Shown here: piece by piece, positions 1 through 10,071 of the stretch
Position numbering within the stretch: position 1 is the stretch's first letter
How the letters are laid out: every line of letters starts with the position of its first letter
Source of the DNA: Myxococcus sp. RHSTA-1-4
GTDB lineage: Bacteria > Myxococcota > Myxococcia > Myxococcales > Myxococcaceae
Assembly: GCF_020037125.1 (NCBI RefSeq)
Contig: NZ_JAIQDG010000001.1
Location: 1-64,000, forward strand
Direction of reading: 5' to 3'
DNA: 64,000 bases
The notes under the pieces: generated by a model
Database searches by the model: none
Seen by the model: the letters and a program-made list of their open reading frames with translations, nothing else
What the model was told of the DNA's origin: nothing
Position numbers and translations under genes: made by a program

Positions 1-83
1 CCGCCCCAACCACCGACGCACCTCACGCAGCCTGCTCGGTCTCCCCGTTCACCCCTCGGGGCCCTGACGCAGTAGTGTTAACT

Positions 84-116
84 CCCCCGGAGCGGGCGGG
101 CAACCGCCCCCAGGGG
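84..116 (-). terminator. Possible hairpin terminator behind the giant coiled-coil gene
   Basis: A GGGCGG/CCGCCC stem (94-99 with 104-109) closes on a GCAA tetraloop and is flanked by a CCCC/GGGG pair that can extend it. It lies about 40 bp past the stop codon of the minus-strand gene ending at 154. There is no clear T tract, so the call rests on the stem and its place. Bases 1-83 hold no gene I can support. Confidence 0.35.
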
Positions 117-153
117 CTTCCGGCCGCGCGCGCGCACGGCCGTCTTCCCGGCG

Positions 154-3100
154 TCAGTCGAGCAGACTGCGTGCGTACTCCGCGCGCAGCCGGTCGTCTC
201 CCAGCGCCTGCGCCGCCTCGGAGAGCACGCTGCGGATCTGCTGCGCACGGTGCTGGAGCGCCGGGTCCGGATGTCCCGCGAAGCGCAGCGGATGGAACTC
301 CGCGGCCAGCAGCTCGTACGCGCGCTTGACCTCCTCGCTCCCCGCCGTGCGGGCGAGCCCGAGCACGGTGAAGTAGTCGGCGTCCTGGATCTCCTCGTAC
401 TTCGCCTCCAGGCGGCGCACGTCCAGCTCCGGCGGCAGCTCCCCGGCGTCCTCCTCGTTGGCCGGCTGGAGCGTGATGAGCCCGAGCGTCCGCGCCACCG
501 CGAGCGCCTTGAGGGCGGAGTCCTGCGGCAGCCCCGCGCCCAGCAGCAGGGCCTCCAGCGTGTGCTCGCCATCCACCTGCGACAGGAGCTGCAGGTCGCG
601 CTGGGACAGGCCGAAGTCGTCGGGGCCCATCTGGATGTCGCCCCGGGTGACACGCGCGCGCAGGCTGCCGGCCGCCTCCAGCAGGGACTCGGCGGTGAGC
701 GTGTTGCGCAGGGCCTCGGCCAGCAGGTGCAGCGGCGGACGCGTGGCGGCGGCGAGCGCCACCTCGTGCGGCGCCGGCTCCACCACCAGCCGGTACAGCG
801 TGGAGGGCTCCGCGAGCGCGTCGAGGAAGACCTGCTCGGTGTAGCGCTGCACGAGCGGCACGGCCTCGGACTCGCGCAGGTAGCCACGGCCGCGCAGCGC
901 GTCCAGCAGCGCGCTCGTGGTGGCGCTGCGCACCAGGCGCAGCTCGCCCTCCTGGCGCGCGTCGATGAGGCCATCCGCGCGGGCCCGGTCGATGAGCGAC
1001 TCGCCGGACGCCGAGGAGACGGCGCCCACGAGCGCACCGTCCCGCAGCCAGAGGACGCGCAGGGCGTTCATCACCTTCAGCTCCAGGCGCACCTCCATGC
1101 GCGCCTCGCAGAGCCGGAGCACCAGCTTCGCCAGCCCGTCCTGGGTGACGCTGCCGCTGCGGGCCACCGCGAGCTCCGGACGGCCGGGCGGAGTCTCCAG
1201 CGGGAGCAGCGAGGCACGGGCCTGCGCGGCGGCCTCCTCGGCCTCGCGGCGCCCGCGCTCCTCCAGCTCCAGGCGCTCGCGCTCGGCACGGGCGCGCTGC
1301 TCGGCGGACTCGGTCTCCAGTTGCGCCTTCTCCGCGCGCAGCGCTTCCAGGGCCTTCTCGACGGCCTCCCTCGCCTCGCGCTCGCGGGCGAGCTCCTCGC
1401 GCACCTGCTGGATTTCACCTTCGAGGGAGGTGAGCCGGGCCTCGGCGGCGCTCCGGGCGCGGGACTCCTCCTCGTTCCGGGTCTCCGCGGCGGTGCGCTG
1501 CCGGGACTCGGCCTCCAGGCGGACCTCCAGCGCGGTGCGGTGGCGGCCCTCGGCCTTGGCACGGGCGGCGGCTTCGGCCTGGGCCTGCGCGGCCTCCTGC
1601 GCGCGAGCCTCTGCTTCCGCGCGGGCCTTGGCCTCGGCCTCCGCGCGGGCCTCGGCCTCCGCCCGGCGCTTCGCTTCCGCTTCAGCGCGAGCTTCCGCCT
1701 CGGCACGCTGCTTCGCCTCGGCCGCCAGGCGCGACTCCGCCTCGGCACGCTGCTTCGCTTCGGCCTCGGCGCGGGCTTCCACCTCGGCGCGCTGCTTCGC
1801 TTCGGCCTCGGCGCGGGCTTCCACCTCGGCGCGCTGCTTCGCTTCGGCCTCGGCGCGAGCCTCGGCTACGGCGCGCTGGCTGGCCTCTTGTTCGGCTCGG
1901 GCCTCGGCCTCGGCACGCTGGGTGGCTTCCGCTTCGACGCGGGCTTCGGCCTCCGCACGCTGCTTCGCCTCGGCTTCGACGCGGGCCTCGGCCTCCGCAC
2001 GCTGCTGCGCTTCGGATTCCGCTCGGGCCTCCGCCTCGGCACGCTGGGTGGCTTCCGCTTCGGCGCGGGCCTCCGCCTCGGCGCTGGACGTGACGCCAGC
2101 CTCGGCGCGCGCTTCGGATTCGGCGCGTGCCCGAGCTTCGGCCTCGGCTCGCGCTTCCGCTTCCAGGCGCCGCCGTGCTTCCGCTTCGGCACGGGCCTCC
2201 GCCTCGGCCCTCAGCGTGGCTTCCTTTTCGGCGCGAGCCTCCGCCTCTACACGCCGCTGCTCCTCGGCGTCGGCACGGGCTTCGGCTTCCGCGCGCTGCT
2301 TCGCTTCGGCCTCGGCACGGGCTCCCGCCTCCTCGCTCCACTTCGCCGCCGCATTGGCGCGAGCCTCGTCCTCGGCACGCATCTCCGCCTCGGCCTCGAT
2401 GAGCGCTTCGGCCCTGGCGCGCTGCTTCGCCTCGGCCGCCAGGCGCGACTCCGCCTCGGCACGCCGCTTCGCTTCCGCCTTGGCGCGAGCCTCCGCCTCC
2501 TTCCGCGCCTTCGCCTCGGCCTCCGCGCGCTCCTCCGCCTGGGCCTGGGCCTGGGCCGCCAGCTCCGCTCGGGCTTCCGCTTCCGCGCGCGCGCTGGCCT
2601 CGGAGGCCGCGCGGGTCTCCGCCTCGAGCCGAGCCTCGGCTTCCGCTTCCGCTCGGGCCTCCGCCGCTTCCCGGGCGCGAATCTCCGCTTCCGCCCGGTC
2701 CTCCGCCGAGGACGTCGCCGTCTCCGCCGACTCGGCACGGGTGTCCGCGTCGCGCCGGGCCCTGGCCTCCGCCTCGGCGCGAGCCTCGGCCTCGACGCGG
2801 CCGGCGGCCTCGGACTCCAGCCGCGCCTCGACCTCCTTCAGCGCCTGCATGGCCGCCTTGGCGCGCGTCTCCGCCGCCGCGCGGGCCTTCGTCTCTTCCC
2901 GGAGCCGCGCCTCGAGCTTCTCGATGCGCACCTGCAGCTCGCCGCGAGCCAGCGCCTCCGCGTCGGAGCGCACCTGCGCCTCGTCGCGCGAGGCCAGGAC
3001 ATCCCGCGCCCGGTCCTCCGCCTCGGCGCGGAGGCGCGCCTGCTCCTCGAGCTCCGCCGTCAGCGCGTCGAGCCGCGCGCGAAGCTCGGTGAACTCATGC

Positions 3101-5763
3101 TCCCGCTCCTCGAAGCGTCCCAGCGCCGCCTTCGCCGCGGCGTCCACGGTGGCACGCTCGCGGGCCGCCGTCCCCACGCGGGTCTCCGCCTCATTCAACC
3201 GCGCCTGGAGCTCCCGTACCTGGCGCTCCGCTTCGAGCCGCAGCTCCGCCTCGCGCGAGCGCTCCTCGTCCAGCACCTGCTCCCGCTCGCGAGCCGCCTG
3301 CGCGAGCTGCTCGGCCACGTGCCGGAGCGAGGCTTCCTGCTCTCGCGCGGCCTCGGCTTCGACTCGCAGCGCGGCCTCGCGGTCCAGGATGCCGCGCAGC
3401 GAATCGCCCAGCTCGCGAGCCTCGGCGACCTGCCGCTCGAGTTCGCCGCGGAGCGCGACTTCCTTCTCCAGCTCGGCTCGCGCCGTGAGCACGCGCTCGT
3501 GGGCTTCCGCGAGCTGGCGCTCCGATTCCTCCTGCTGGGCCTGCCACTGCGCGAGCAGGGCGGGCGTCGCGCCGCCGCCGGCAACGGCGAGGCCCCCTTC
3601 CGGTGCCGCGACAGGCGCCACCTCGTGGGTGAGCGGGTCGCCCTCGTCCGCCCCGCTTGACGGAAGCGTCGAGGACTTCTGCACCAACCCGGGAGGCGCG
3701 AACTCCAGCAGCGTCGGCGCGGATGCAACGGCGGGGGTAACCGGCTCCGTATCCGTGTCCGAGTCGAACCAGTCCGCGCCCGCGCTCGTCCCCGGAGTCA
3801 CGGTGTTCACCGGAGCCTGGCCGCCGCTCCAGCCCGCGTCAGCGCCCACGTCCGGGGCCGAGGCGTCGGCCGTATCCGAGACGCCGCCCCAATCCGCGTC
3901 CGCGCCCACGTCCGGGGCCGAGGCGTCGGCCGTATCCGAGACGCCGCTCCAATCCGCGTCCGCGCCCACGTCCGGGGCCGAGGCGCTGTCCGTACCCGAG
4001 ACGCCGCTCCAATCCGCGTCCGCGCCCACGTCCGGAGCCGCGGCGCTGTCCGTACCCGAGACGCCGCTCCAGTCCGCGTCCGCGCCCACGTCCGGGGCCG
4101 CGGCGCCGTCCGCACCCGATACACCGCTCCAGTCCGCGTCCGCGCCCACGTCCGGGGCCGCGGTGCCATCCGCACCCGATACACCGTTCCAGTCCGCGTC
4201 CGCATCCGGAGCCGCGATGCTGGCGGCAGCCGGCTCGCCGTCCTCTGGAGCCGCGCCGGCGGCAGCACCGGACTCGTGCCCGTCCCCGCTCGCGCCCGCG
4301 TCCTCGACCGGAGCGCGCTCACCCTCCCCGCTCGCCGCGGCCTCCTCCCCCTCGCGAGCGCGCACCGCGGCCTGCAGCTCCGCCTCGAGGATGTCCCAGG
4401 CCGACGGCACGGCCTCGTCCGAGGCGGGCTCGCCCGAGTCCTCCGGTGCGGCGCTGTCCTCGGAGGACGCGCCGGCAGAGGCCCCCAGGTCCGCCCCGGC
4501 CGGGCCGTCCTCTCCCAGCTCGGCCTCCGTTCCCCACTCCGAGTCCTGCGCGGAAGACGCATCCGGCGCCCAGGACTCGCTCTCTGCCCCAACCGGAGCA
4601 ACCTCGGACGCCGGAGCCGGCTCGGACCAGCCCTCCGCCATCCGAGCGGTGTTCTCCATCTCGGGGTCCGGGGGCAGCTCCATCCACCCCGGAGTCTCGG
4701 CCGCGGCCCCCGCGAAGGACGTCTCGGCCCCCACCGCCGTCTCCCCCGGGACGTCGAAGAAGCCCTCGTCTCCCAGTTGCGGCCCCGAGGCCGCCGGACG
4801 CGTCACGGGCTGCGAGACGGGCTCCTCCGTCCACGCGAGCTGTCCGACCGGTGGCGAGGCCTCCGCCGCCAGCTCCGCCTGCTCTCGCGCCAGGGCCGCT
4901 TCGATTTCGAGCTGCGCCAGGCGCTCGGCCTCCGCGCGGGCCTCCGCCTCCACATCACCCGTCCCCGCCGGAACCTCCGCACCCACGGAGTCCGCCAAAG
5001 CCCCGGGCTCCGCCTCGGCCCCACCGTCACCCACGGCCGCGGCCCAGTCGTCGGCCGCGGCCGGCGGCGTCCCCTCGCCCCAGGCCTCCTCCGTCCCGCC
5101 CGAGGCGAGCACCGAGTCGATGGAGGCCATTGCCTGCGCCTCGACCTCCTGGTGCGCCTGCTCCATGGCGGTCTGCATGTCGAGGGACGTCTGGTGCGCG
5201 GTGCGCTCCTCCTGCGTCATCGCCGCCAGCTCCCAGTCCGCCTGGTGCAGCGGTGCCAGGTCGCCGAAGAGCGCATTGGCCAGCGCGGGGTCTCCCGCCA
5301 CCGGAGACGGCGGCGAGGTGGCGTGCCAGGCCTCGGCCTCGGTCCCCGCCGGTGCGTCCGCATTGGGGCCGGACGCGGGCAGGGTGCGGTTCTCCACCAC
5401 GTGCCAGGCATCCGCCTCGGAGGGCGCGCGGATGATGGAGTCCACCAGCACCATGAAGCTGGTGCCATCCAGGGGCAGCGGCGTCACCGGGGCGCTGAAG
5501 CCGGCAATGGGCTCGCCCAGCAGCAGCACGCGGGCCTTCTTCCCGTCCGGGTGCTGGAGCAGCTCCTCCAGCACCAGCCGGCCGCGCCCGCTCTCCACGG
5601 CGGGGGCGAGCACGATGAGCACGGGCTGGTAGTGCCCGAAGCCGATGACCGCATCCGCGACGGAGGTGGCGAGGATGACCTCGTACCCCTCACGCGTGAG
5701 GAGGCGTCGCACGGCGGCGATGGTGGCGATGTCGTCGTGGACGAGGAGAACCGGTGCGCCCAT
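154..5763 (-). CDS. Pseudo-receiver / long coiled-coil / DUF4388 / J-like protein, 1869 aa
   Basis: Residues 1-115 have a response-regulator receiver fold, but the phospho-acceptor Asp is replaced (LIVLAPAVE where LDxxMP is expected), so it is probably a pseudo-receiver. A long acidic, Pro/Ala-rich stretch follows, with six 20-residue repeats near residues 520-640. Then comes an Ala/Glu/Arg coiled coil (about 720-1520) built partly from 14-residue repeats. Residues of about 1540-1765 match the DUF4388 pattern. The last 80 residues resemble a J domain ([10 protein letters not shown]) whose HPD motif reads HPL. The pseudo-receiver plus coiled-coil layout recalls myxobacterial FrzS and AglZ, which act in motility and polarity; that role is only inferred here. 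The ATG at 5763 lies 14 bp behind the priA stop, so the two are probably cotranscribed. An in-frame TTG at 5772 is an alternative start. Confidence 0.85.
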   Translation of the reverse strand: MGAPVLLVHDDIATIAAVRRLLTREGYEVILATSVADAVIGFGHYQPVLIVLAPAVESGRGRLVLEELLQHPDGKKARVLLLGEPIAGFSAPVTPLPLDGTSFMVLVDSIIRAPSEADAWHVVENRTLPASGPNADAPAGTEAEAWHATSPPSPVAGDPALANALFGDLAPLHQADWELAAMTQEERTAHQTSLDMQTAMEQAHQEVEAQAMASIDSVLASGGTEEAWGEGTPPAAADDWAAAVGDGGAEAEPGALADSVGAEVPAGTGDVEAEARAEAERLAQLEIEAALAREQAELAAEASPPVGQLAWTEEPVSQPVTRPAASGPQLGDEGFFDVPGETAVGAETSFAGAAAETPGWMELPPDPEMENTARMAEGWSEPAPASEVAPVGAESESWAPDASSAQDSEWGTEAELGEDGPAGADLGASAGASSEDSAAPEDSGEPASDEAVPSAWDILEAELQAAVRAREGEEAAASGEGERAPVEDAGASGDGHESGAAAGAAPEDGEPAAASIAAPDADADWNGVSGADGTAAPDVGADADWSGVSGADGAAAPDVGADADWSGVSGTDSAAAPDVGADADWSGVSGTDSASAPDVGADADWSGVSDTADASAPDVGADADWGGVSDTADASAPDVGADAGWSGGQAPVNTVTPGTSAGADWFDSDTDTEPVTPAVASAPTLLEFAPPGLVQKSSTLPSSGADEGDPLTHEVAPVAAPEGGLAVAGGGATPALLAQWQAQQEESERQLAEAHERVLTARAELEKEVALRGELERQVAEARELGDSLRGILDREAALRVEAEAAREQEASLRHVAEQLAQAAREREQVLDEERSREAELRLEAERQVRELQARLNEAETRVGTAARERATVDAAAKAALGRFEEREHEFTELRARLDALTAELEEQARLRAEAEDRARDVLASRDEAQVRSDAEALARGELQVRIEKLEARLREETKARAAAETRAKAAMQALKEVEARLESEAAGRVEAEARAEAEARARRDADTRAESAETATSSAEDRAEAEIRAREAAEARAEAEAEARLEAETRAASEASARAEAEARAELAAQAQAQAEERAEAEAKARKEAEARAKAEAKRRAEAESRLAAEAKQRARAEALIEAEAEMRAEDEARANAAAKWSEEAGARAEAEAKQRAEAEARADAEEQRRVEAEARAEKEATLRAEAEARAEAEARRRLEAEARAEAEARARAESEARAEAGVTSSAEAEARAEAEATQRAEAEARAESEAQQRAEAEARVEAEAKQRAEAEARVEAEATQRAEAEARAEQEASQRAVAEARAEAEAKQRAEVEARAEAEAKQRAEVEARAEAEAKQRAEAESRLAAEAKQRAEAEARAEAEAKRRAEAEARAEAEAKARAEAEARAQEAAQAQAEAAARAKAEGRHRTALEVRLEAESRQRTAAETRNEEESRARSAAEARLTSLEGEIQQVREELAREREAREAVEKALEALRAEKAQLETESAEQRARAERERLELEERGRREAEEAAAQARASLLPLETPPGRPELAVARSGSVTQDGLAKLVLRLCEARMEVRLELKVMNALRVLWLRDGALVGAVSSASGESLIDRARADGLIDARQEGELRLVRSATTSALLDALRGRGYLRESEAVPLVQRYTEQVFLDALAEPSTLYRLVVEPAPHEVALAAATRPPLHLLAEALRNTLTAESLLEAAGSLRARVTRGDIQMGPDDFGLSQRDLQLLSQVDGEHTLEALLLGAGLPQDSALKALAVARTLGLITLQPANEEDAGELPPELDVRRLEAKYEEIQDADYFTVLGLARTAGSEEVKRAYELLAAEFHPLRFAGHPDPALQHRAQQIRSVLSEAAQALGDDRLRAEYARSLLD
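1600..2520 (-). repeat. 42-bp tandem repeats encoding 14-residue coiled-coil units
   Basis: Within the giant gene, near-identical 42-bp units (for example around 1755-1840) encode variations of [14 protein letters not shown], which is two heptads per unit. The drift between units is mostly AKQR versus ATQR or ARAR. This is intragenic expansion of the coiled coil. Confidence 0.75.
3841..4200 (-). repeat. Six 60-bp tandem repeats (20 aa) in the acidic linker
   Basis: Six consecutive units of exactly 60 bp start at 3841, 3901, 3961, 4021, 4081 and 4141. Each encodes a variant of [20 protein letters not shown]. The low divergence between units suggests recent expansion or continuing homogenisation, so copy number may vary between strains. 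Confidence 0.9.
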
Positions 5764-5777
5764 GGGGGGCAACCAGT

Positions 5778-8165
5778 CTACAGCATGGCCCCCGGATCCA
5801 CGTCGATGACGACCTTCACCGCGTTGGGCACGTCAGCCAGGGCCGCCTCCACCCTGGCGAGCAGCGGGGCGAGCGCCGTATGTGTCGGCCCCTTCACGAG
5901 CAGTTGCCACCGCGTCTTTCCCCGGATGCGGGAGATGGGCGCCAGGGCCGGCCCCAGCAGGCGCACCCCCGCCGACGCGGGCGGCATGTGCCGCGAGACG
6001 AGGTTGCCCAGGTGGCGCGCCACGCTGGCCACCTGCTCGGGGTGCTCCCCCTCCAGGCGGACGGCGGCCATGCGCGAATAGGGAGGGTACGCCAGCGCCT
6101 TGCGCCACTCCAATTCCTGCCGCGCGAAGCCATCGAAATCATGGGCCAGCACGCGCTTCACCGGCTCGGCGTCCGGGTTGTACGTCTGCACCAGCACGCG
6201 CCCCGGGTCCTTGCCCCGTCCGGCGCGTCCGGACACCTGGGTGAGCAGGTGGAAGGTGCGCTCCGCCGCGCGGAAGTCCGGAATGGCCAGCGACGTGTCC
6301 GCCATGACGACGCACACCAGCGTCACGCCCGGAAAGTCGTGCCCCTTGGCCACCATCTGCGTGCCCACCAGCACGTCCAGCTCCCTGCGGGCGAACGAGG
6401 CCAGCATCTCCGTCAGCCGCTCCGCGCTGGTGGCCGAGTCCCTGTCCAGCCGCGCCACGCGGGCGGTGGGGATGCGCTCCAGCACCTCCGCTTCCACCTT
6501 CTCCGTGCCGATGCCCAGCTGCAGCATGGGGCCCGTGCACTCCGCGCACCGGTCCGGCACCGGCATGGCCAGGCCGCAGTAGTGGCACACCACCCGGTTC
6601 TGCGAGCGGTGGTGCGTGAGGCACACGTCGCACTCGCTGCACTTGAGCGACAGGCCGCACACCTCGCACAGCAGCACGGTGCTGTGGCCCCGGCGGTTGA
6701 GGAAGAGGATGACCTGCTGCCCGCGGCCAATCGTCTCCTCCATGGCCGCCAGGAGCGGCGGGCTGAGGATGGGCGCCTCCTCCGTCACCACGCCCTCGCG
6801 GGGGCGCTCCACGCGCAGGTCCACCAGCTCGATGCTCGGCATGGGCCGGTCATCCACCCGGTTCTTCAGCTCCAGCAGCCGGTAGCGCCCGCGCCGCACG
6901 TTCTCCAGCGTCTCCAGCGCCGGAGTCGCCGAGCCCAGCACCACCACCGCCCCCGCCTGCTTGCCGCGCACCACGGCCAAATCACGGGCCTGGTAGCGCA
7001 GCTTGTCCTCCTGCTTGAAGGACGGGTCGTGCTCCTCGTCCACGACGATGAGGCCCAGGTTGTCCACCGGGGCGAACACCGCCGAGCGCACGCCCACGGC
7101 AATCTTCACGTCTCCGCGGCGCAGCGCCTGCCAGTGGAAGAGGCGCTCGCGGTCCTTCAGCGCCGAGTGCAGCACCGCCACGTCCGAGCCGAAGCGGCTG
7201 CGGAAGCGGCCCACGAGCTGCGGCGTCAGCGCGATTTCCGGCACCAGGATGAGGCTGCCCTTGCCAAGCGACAGCGCATGCTCCGCCGCGCGCAGGTACA
7301 CCTCCGTCTTCCCGCTCCCGGTGACACCGTGAAGGAGGAAGGGCTGGAAGTCGCCCACGTCCAGGGCCTTGCGCAGCTCCTGCACGGCCGTGTCCTGCTC
7401 GGGGGTGAGGCGCTCGGGACGGCCCTGGATGAGGCCCTCCTTCACCCCGGCCTCCAGCTTCTTCTCCTCGATGCGCGCCAGGCCGCGCGCGGCGAGCTTC
7501 TTCAGCGTCTCTCGCGCGCCCGGAATCGCGTGGGACACCTCCTCCAGCGGAGCGCGCCCTCCTACGGCCAGCAGGTAGGCGAGCGCGGCGGACTGGGCGG
7601 GCGCGCGGTGCAATTCCGCGGGCACCTCGTTGACGAGCGCCACCGCGAAGTGCTGCACGTCCGGCTTCGCCTCCTTCTCGTCCACCGCCTTGGACAGCCC
7701 GGGGGGCAGCGCGCCTCGGATGACCTCGCCCAGCGGGTAGCGGTAGTGCACGGCCGCGAAGCGCAGGAGGGCGATGAGGTCCGGCGGCAGCGACGGCGAG
7801 TCCTCCAGCACGCGCTGAATCGGCTTGAGCTTCACCCCCTCCTCGGCGGGCGGGGAGGCGGGCCCCAGGTAGAAGCCCAGCGCCGTGCCGCGGCCGAAGG
7901 GCACCAGCACGCGCTGGCCCGGCGCCAGGTGGCCGGCGAGCTCATTCGGGACGGAGTAGGTGAACTCGCCCCGGACGGGGCGGCCCACGGCGATGGAGGC
8001 CAGGACGGGAGGACTCACTGCGGGGCCCACTGTAGCGGCGCCTTCGGGCTCGGACAGTTCCCGGCGGCTCCTCGCACCGGAGGTACGCACGGACATGGAA
8101 CCCCGCGTGGAGGGGTTCTCCACCGGCTCCTGGCGCGTGTCGTCCCACAAGGAATGCTGTTCCAT
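5778..8165 (-). CDS. priA: Primosomal protein N' (PriA), replication restart helicase
   Basis: PriA is a 3'-5' DNA helicase that recognises stalled forks and reloads the replisome. Visible hallmarks are the N-terminal 3'BD-like segment ([16 protein letters not shown]), the Walker A motif [10 protein letters not shown] near residue 280, the DEEH box near 373, and a zinc-binding cluster of eight cysteines at about 500-545 (CEVC, CSEC, CHYC, CAEC). Further helicase motifs follow ([12 protein letters not shown]). I chose the ATG at 8165 because AGGGAG stands 5 nt upstream and it gives 795 residues, close to but longer than the usual 730. The open frame reaches back to 8330, with another ATG at 8240. 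The 14-bp gap to the downstream coiled-coil gene suggests a shared transcript. Confidence 0.95.
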   Translation of the reverse strand: MEQHSLWDDTRQEPVENPSTRGSMSVRTSGARSRRELSEPEGAATVGPAVSPPVLASIAVGRPVRGEFTYSVPNELAGHLAPGQRVLVPFGRGTALGFYLGPASPPAEEGVKLKPIQRVLEDSPSLPPDLIALLRFAAVHYRYPLGEVIRGALPPGLSKAVDEKEAKPDVQHFAVALVNEVPAELHRAPAQSAALAYLLAVGGRAPLEEVSHAIPGARETLKKLAARGLARIEEKKLEAGVKEGLIQGRPERLTPEQDTAVQELRKALDVGDFQPFLLHGVTGSGKTEVYLRAAEHALSLGKGSLILVPEIALTPQLVGRFRSRFGSDVAVLHSALKDRERLFHWQALRRGDVKIAVGVRSAVFAPVDNLGLIVVDEEHDPSFKQEDKLRYQARDLAVVRGKQAGAVVVLGSATPALETLENVRRGRYRLLELKNRVDDRPMPSIELVDLRVERPREGVVTEEAPILSPPLLAAMEETIGRGQQVILFLNRRGHSTVLLCEVCGLSLKCSECDVCLTHHRSQNRVVCHYCGLAMPVPDRCAECTGPMLQLGIGTEKVEAEVLERIPTARVARLDRDSATSAERLTEMLASFARRELDVLVGTQMVAKGHDFPGVTLVCVVMADTSLAIPDFRAAERTFHLLTQVSGRAGRGKDPGRVLVQTYNPDAEPVKRVLAHDFDGFARQELEWRKALAYPPYSRMAAVRLEGEHPEQVASVARHLGNLVSRHMPPASAGVRLLGPALAPISRIRGKTRWQLLVKGPTHTALAPLLARVEAALADVPNAVKVVIDVDPGAML

Positions 8166-8294
8166 GTCGCTCCCTTCAACCGCCGCCCCTGCCCCATCCG
8201 TCCTGCTCCCGGGGTACACAGTGCAGGACGGGTCTGACATGCCCTCCCGGGTCCTCACCCGTGGGCACGGCTGGCGAAGGCGGTGGAGCGGGCA

Positions 8295-8318
8295 CGGGGC
8301 CCCATTCGAGGGGCCCCG
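8295..8318 (-). terminator. Strong hairpin behind the GST gene
   Basis: A perfect 9-bp stem CGGGGCCCC/GGGGCCCCG with a 6-nt loop lies 25 bp downstream of the GST stop codon. There is no T tract on either strand, so termination could be hairpin-only or partial. Confidence 0.5.
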
Positions 8319-8342
8319 GCCAGGGAGCACCGGTGCCGCGAA

Positions 8343-8969
8343 CTACTTGCCGGCGACCTTCTTCCACGACGGGCGGGCGCCGACGCGCTCCCACCAGCCG
8401 GCCACGTTCTTGTACTTGCCGACGAGCTCGCCGCCGCCGGACGCGATGAAGAACTCCATGTACGGCATCCAGCACACCTCGGCGAGCGAGAAACTGTCAC
8501 CCGCGAGGTACTGCTGCTTGCCCAGCACCGGGTCGACGATACCGAAGACCTTCTCCACGCCCTGGAGGCCCTCCGCCACGCGGGCCTCGTCCGCCGCGCC
8601 GCCGCCCATGTACGGCTTGAAGAACCGCTCCCAGATGACCTTCATCGCCGCCGGGCCGAAGTAGGAGCTCTCCACGCTGATGTACTGCTCCATCCGCGCG
8701 TACGCGCGCGCGTCCGCCGGCGTGAGCGAGGGGCCCGTCAGCTTGCGGTCCAGATAGCGGAAGATGGCGCTCGCCTCGTACAGCATGAAGCCGTCGTCGT
8801 CCTCGAACGCGGGGACGACACCGAACGGATGGCGGGCCACGTGCGCGGGCTGCTTGTGCTCACCCTTCCCCAGGTCCACGAGGACGAACTGGGCCTCGTG
8901 CCCCTTCTCCGCCAGGGTGGTGAGAACCTTGCGCGTATAGGTGCTCATCGGGTGGCCGTACACCTTCAT
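8343..8969 (-). CDS. Glutathione S-transferase family protein, 208 aa
   Basis: The protein has the thioredoxin-like N-terminal domain (about 1-78), with MKVYGHPMSTYTRKV at the glutathione site, then FGVVPAFED with the conserved cis-Pro and LYEASAIFRYL, where the ES-type pair contacts glutathione (here EA-S). An all-helical C-terminal domain follows (88-208), with the structural motif YLAGDSFSLAEV. The closest pattern is the phi or theta-like bacterial GSTs. Substrate cannot be told from sequence; detoxification of electrophiles is the family role. An AGGAG lies 6 nt before the ATG at 8969. The longer frame that continues upstream crosses a GC-rich spacer and looks non-coding. Confidence 0.92.
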   Translation of the reverse strand: MKVYGHPMSTYTRKVLTTLAEKGHEAQFVLVDLGKGEHKQPAHVARHPFGVVPAFEDDDGFMLYEASAIFRYLDRKLTGPSLTPADARAYARMEQYISVESSYFGPAAMKVIWERFFKPYMGGGAADEARVAEGLQGVEKVFGIVDPVLGKQQYLAGDSFSLAEVCWMPYMEFFIASGGGELVGKYKNVAGWWERVGARPSWKKVAGK

Positions 8970-9093
8970 GTGCGTCTCCTCTTTCTTCGTCGAGGGCCGG
9001 GTGGAGCCCCGGCCGTGCGGGCCGGACTCTTCATCGGCGGCCCGCGCGTCGCAAGGGCTACGGAGGTGGGAGCCCGGCGGAGCGAAGCGACGG

Positions 9094-9849
9094 CTACGGC
9101 GCGAAGAGCTTGTCCGGGATGGCCGCCCGGTTGTCCCCCTTGAGCGCGGTGAAGCGCAGGGTGCGCTGCCCACCGCGCCAGACCTCGATGGTGCGCGGCA
9201 TCCACTCGCCCGTGGCGGGCGACGTGTAGTCCAGGAAGCGCACGTCCCAGGCGTTGTTGGCGCTGTCCGTGTAGCGCAGCCGCGCCGGCCGGAAGGAGTC
9301 CTTGTAGACCCAGAACTGCGGGCGGCCCTCGGCCATCTCGCCAATCACATAGGCCACCTCGCCGCCGAAGCGCGCCAGCCCGGTGCGGCCCGTCTCCACG
9401 CCCAGCGACTGGAGGTACTGCATCAGCGACTCCTTGAGGTCCTGCACGTCGCCGCCCCCCGCCGCGAGGATGGGGCACACCTGCGCGACGAGCACCGACA
9501 TGGAAGGCACCTCGGTGCCCTCCGCGCGGCGGCGGCCACCCGCCTGCACCGAGGCGGCACGGGCGTTGCCGTCGGGCACGGCGGCCTCGAAGCGGCAGCG
9601 TCCCGGCACGCGGATGTACAGCGTGCCGTCGCCCTGAATCTCGGGACGGTCCGTGGGAGTGCCCAGCGCGGCGCCGGCCTCCTTCACCGCCGGGCCGCTG
9701 AAGCTGACCGAGCCTTCCACGCGGAGAGAGGACAGCTTGAGCTCGCTGCGCTCGGCCACCATGCGGCGGAGGATGGAGCTCCCGGGCAACACGTAGGCAC
9801 CCGCGGCGAAGGAGACCAGGACTGCGAGGAGTGCGGCAATGCGCTTCAC
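9094..9849 (-). CDS. Exported protein of unknown function with LolA-like traits, 251 aa
   Basis: I do not recognise a named family with certainty. The GTG start at 9849 gives a lysine/arginine start followed by a hydrophobic segment (AALLAVLVSFAAGAYVL), so a signal peptide or N-terminal anchor is likely. The body alternates short beta-prone stretches, such as GTLYIRVPGRCRFEA, FWVYKDSFRPARLRY and RTLRFTALKGD, as in LolA/LolB-like or outer-membrane lipoprotein-sorting folds; that likeness is an inference. The GTG has GGAG 5 nt upstream. It overlaps by 4 bp (GTGA) the stop codon of an upstream open frame that lacks a start codon, so it may have been the second gene of an operon whose first gene has decayed. 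Confidence 0.75.
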   Translation of the reverse strand: MKRIAALLAVLVSFAAGAYVLPGSSILRRMVAERSELKLSSLRVEGSVSFSGPAVKEAGAALGTPTDRPEIQGDGTLYIRVPGRCRFEAAVPDGNARAASVQAGGRRRAEGTEVPSMSVLVAQVCPILAAGGGDVQDLKESLMQYLQSLGVETGRTGLARFGGEVAYVIGEMAEGRPQFWVYKDSFRPARLRYTDSANNAWDVRFLDYTSPATGEWMPRTIEVWRGGQRTLRFTALKGDNRAAIPDKLFAP

Positions 9850-10046
9850 GGCTTCTCCGTCTCGATGACCTCGCGCAAGGAATTCGAGCAATCCAGGCGC
9901 TCGAGCGCGGAGGCGATATTGGCCTTGAGGGGGGCCGCCTTGTCACCCGCGACGTAGCGTGGGCCCGTGAACGTGTAGTCTGGTGGACCGAGCGAGGGGG
10001 CTGGCGGACATGCGGGCCGGGAATCTATTGATGGCCTCCGACCCCT
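9846..10046 (-). pseudogene. Startless coding-like frame upstream of the exported protein
   Basis: Between an in-frame TGA at 10047-10049 and a TGA at 9846-9848 lies an open frame whose last 45 codons look coding. They have high GC at third positions and a plausible product (FTGPRYVAGDKAAPLKANIA, then LERLDCSNSLREVIETEKP). No ATG, GTG or TTG precedes this stretch. Its stop overlaps the next start as GTGA, the usual sign of translational coupling. It is probably the 3' end of a gene that lost its 5' part, or one that is frameshifted: an ATG in the next frame lies 40 bp upstream. Confidence 0.3.
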
Positions 10047-10056
10047 TCAAGCTCGA

Positions 10057-10062
10057 TAGGAT
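10057..10062 (+). promoter_or_regulatory. Candidate -10 hexamer TAGGAT, near-leaderless
   Basis: TAGGAT ends 9 nt before the ATG at 10072. No Shine-Dalgarno sequence is visible. A start of transcription at the usual 6-8 nt from the hexamer would give an mRNA with almost no leader. No good -35 box is seen. Confidence 0.3.
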
Positions 10063-10071
10063 GCGAACGCC

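Noticed and set aside
917..5632. A 1571-codon open frame on the plus strand, and another of 1136 codons at 250-3660, opposite the giant gene
   Set aside because: They are antisense shadows. The repeated GCC/GAG-type codons of the coiled coil keep the other strand free of stops. The products are Ser/Ala/Arg or Leu/Arg runs without domains, while the minus frame has a receiver, DUF4388 and J-like fold.
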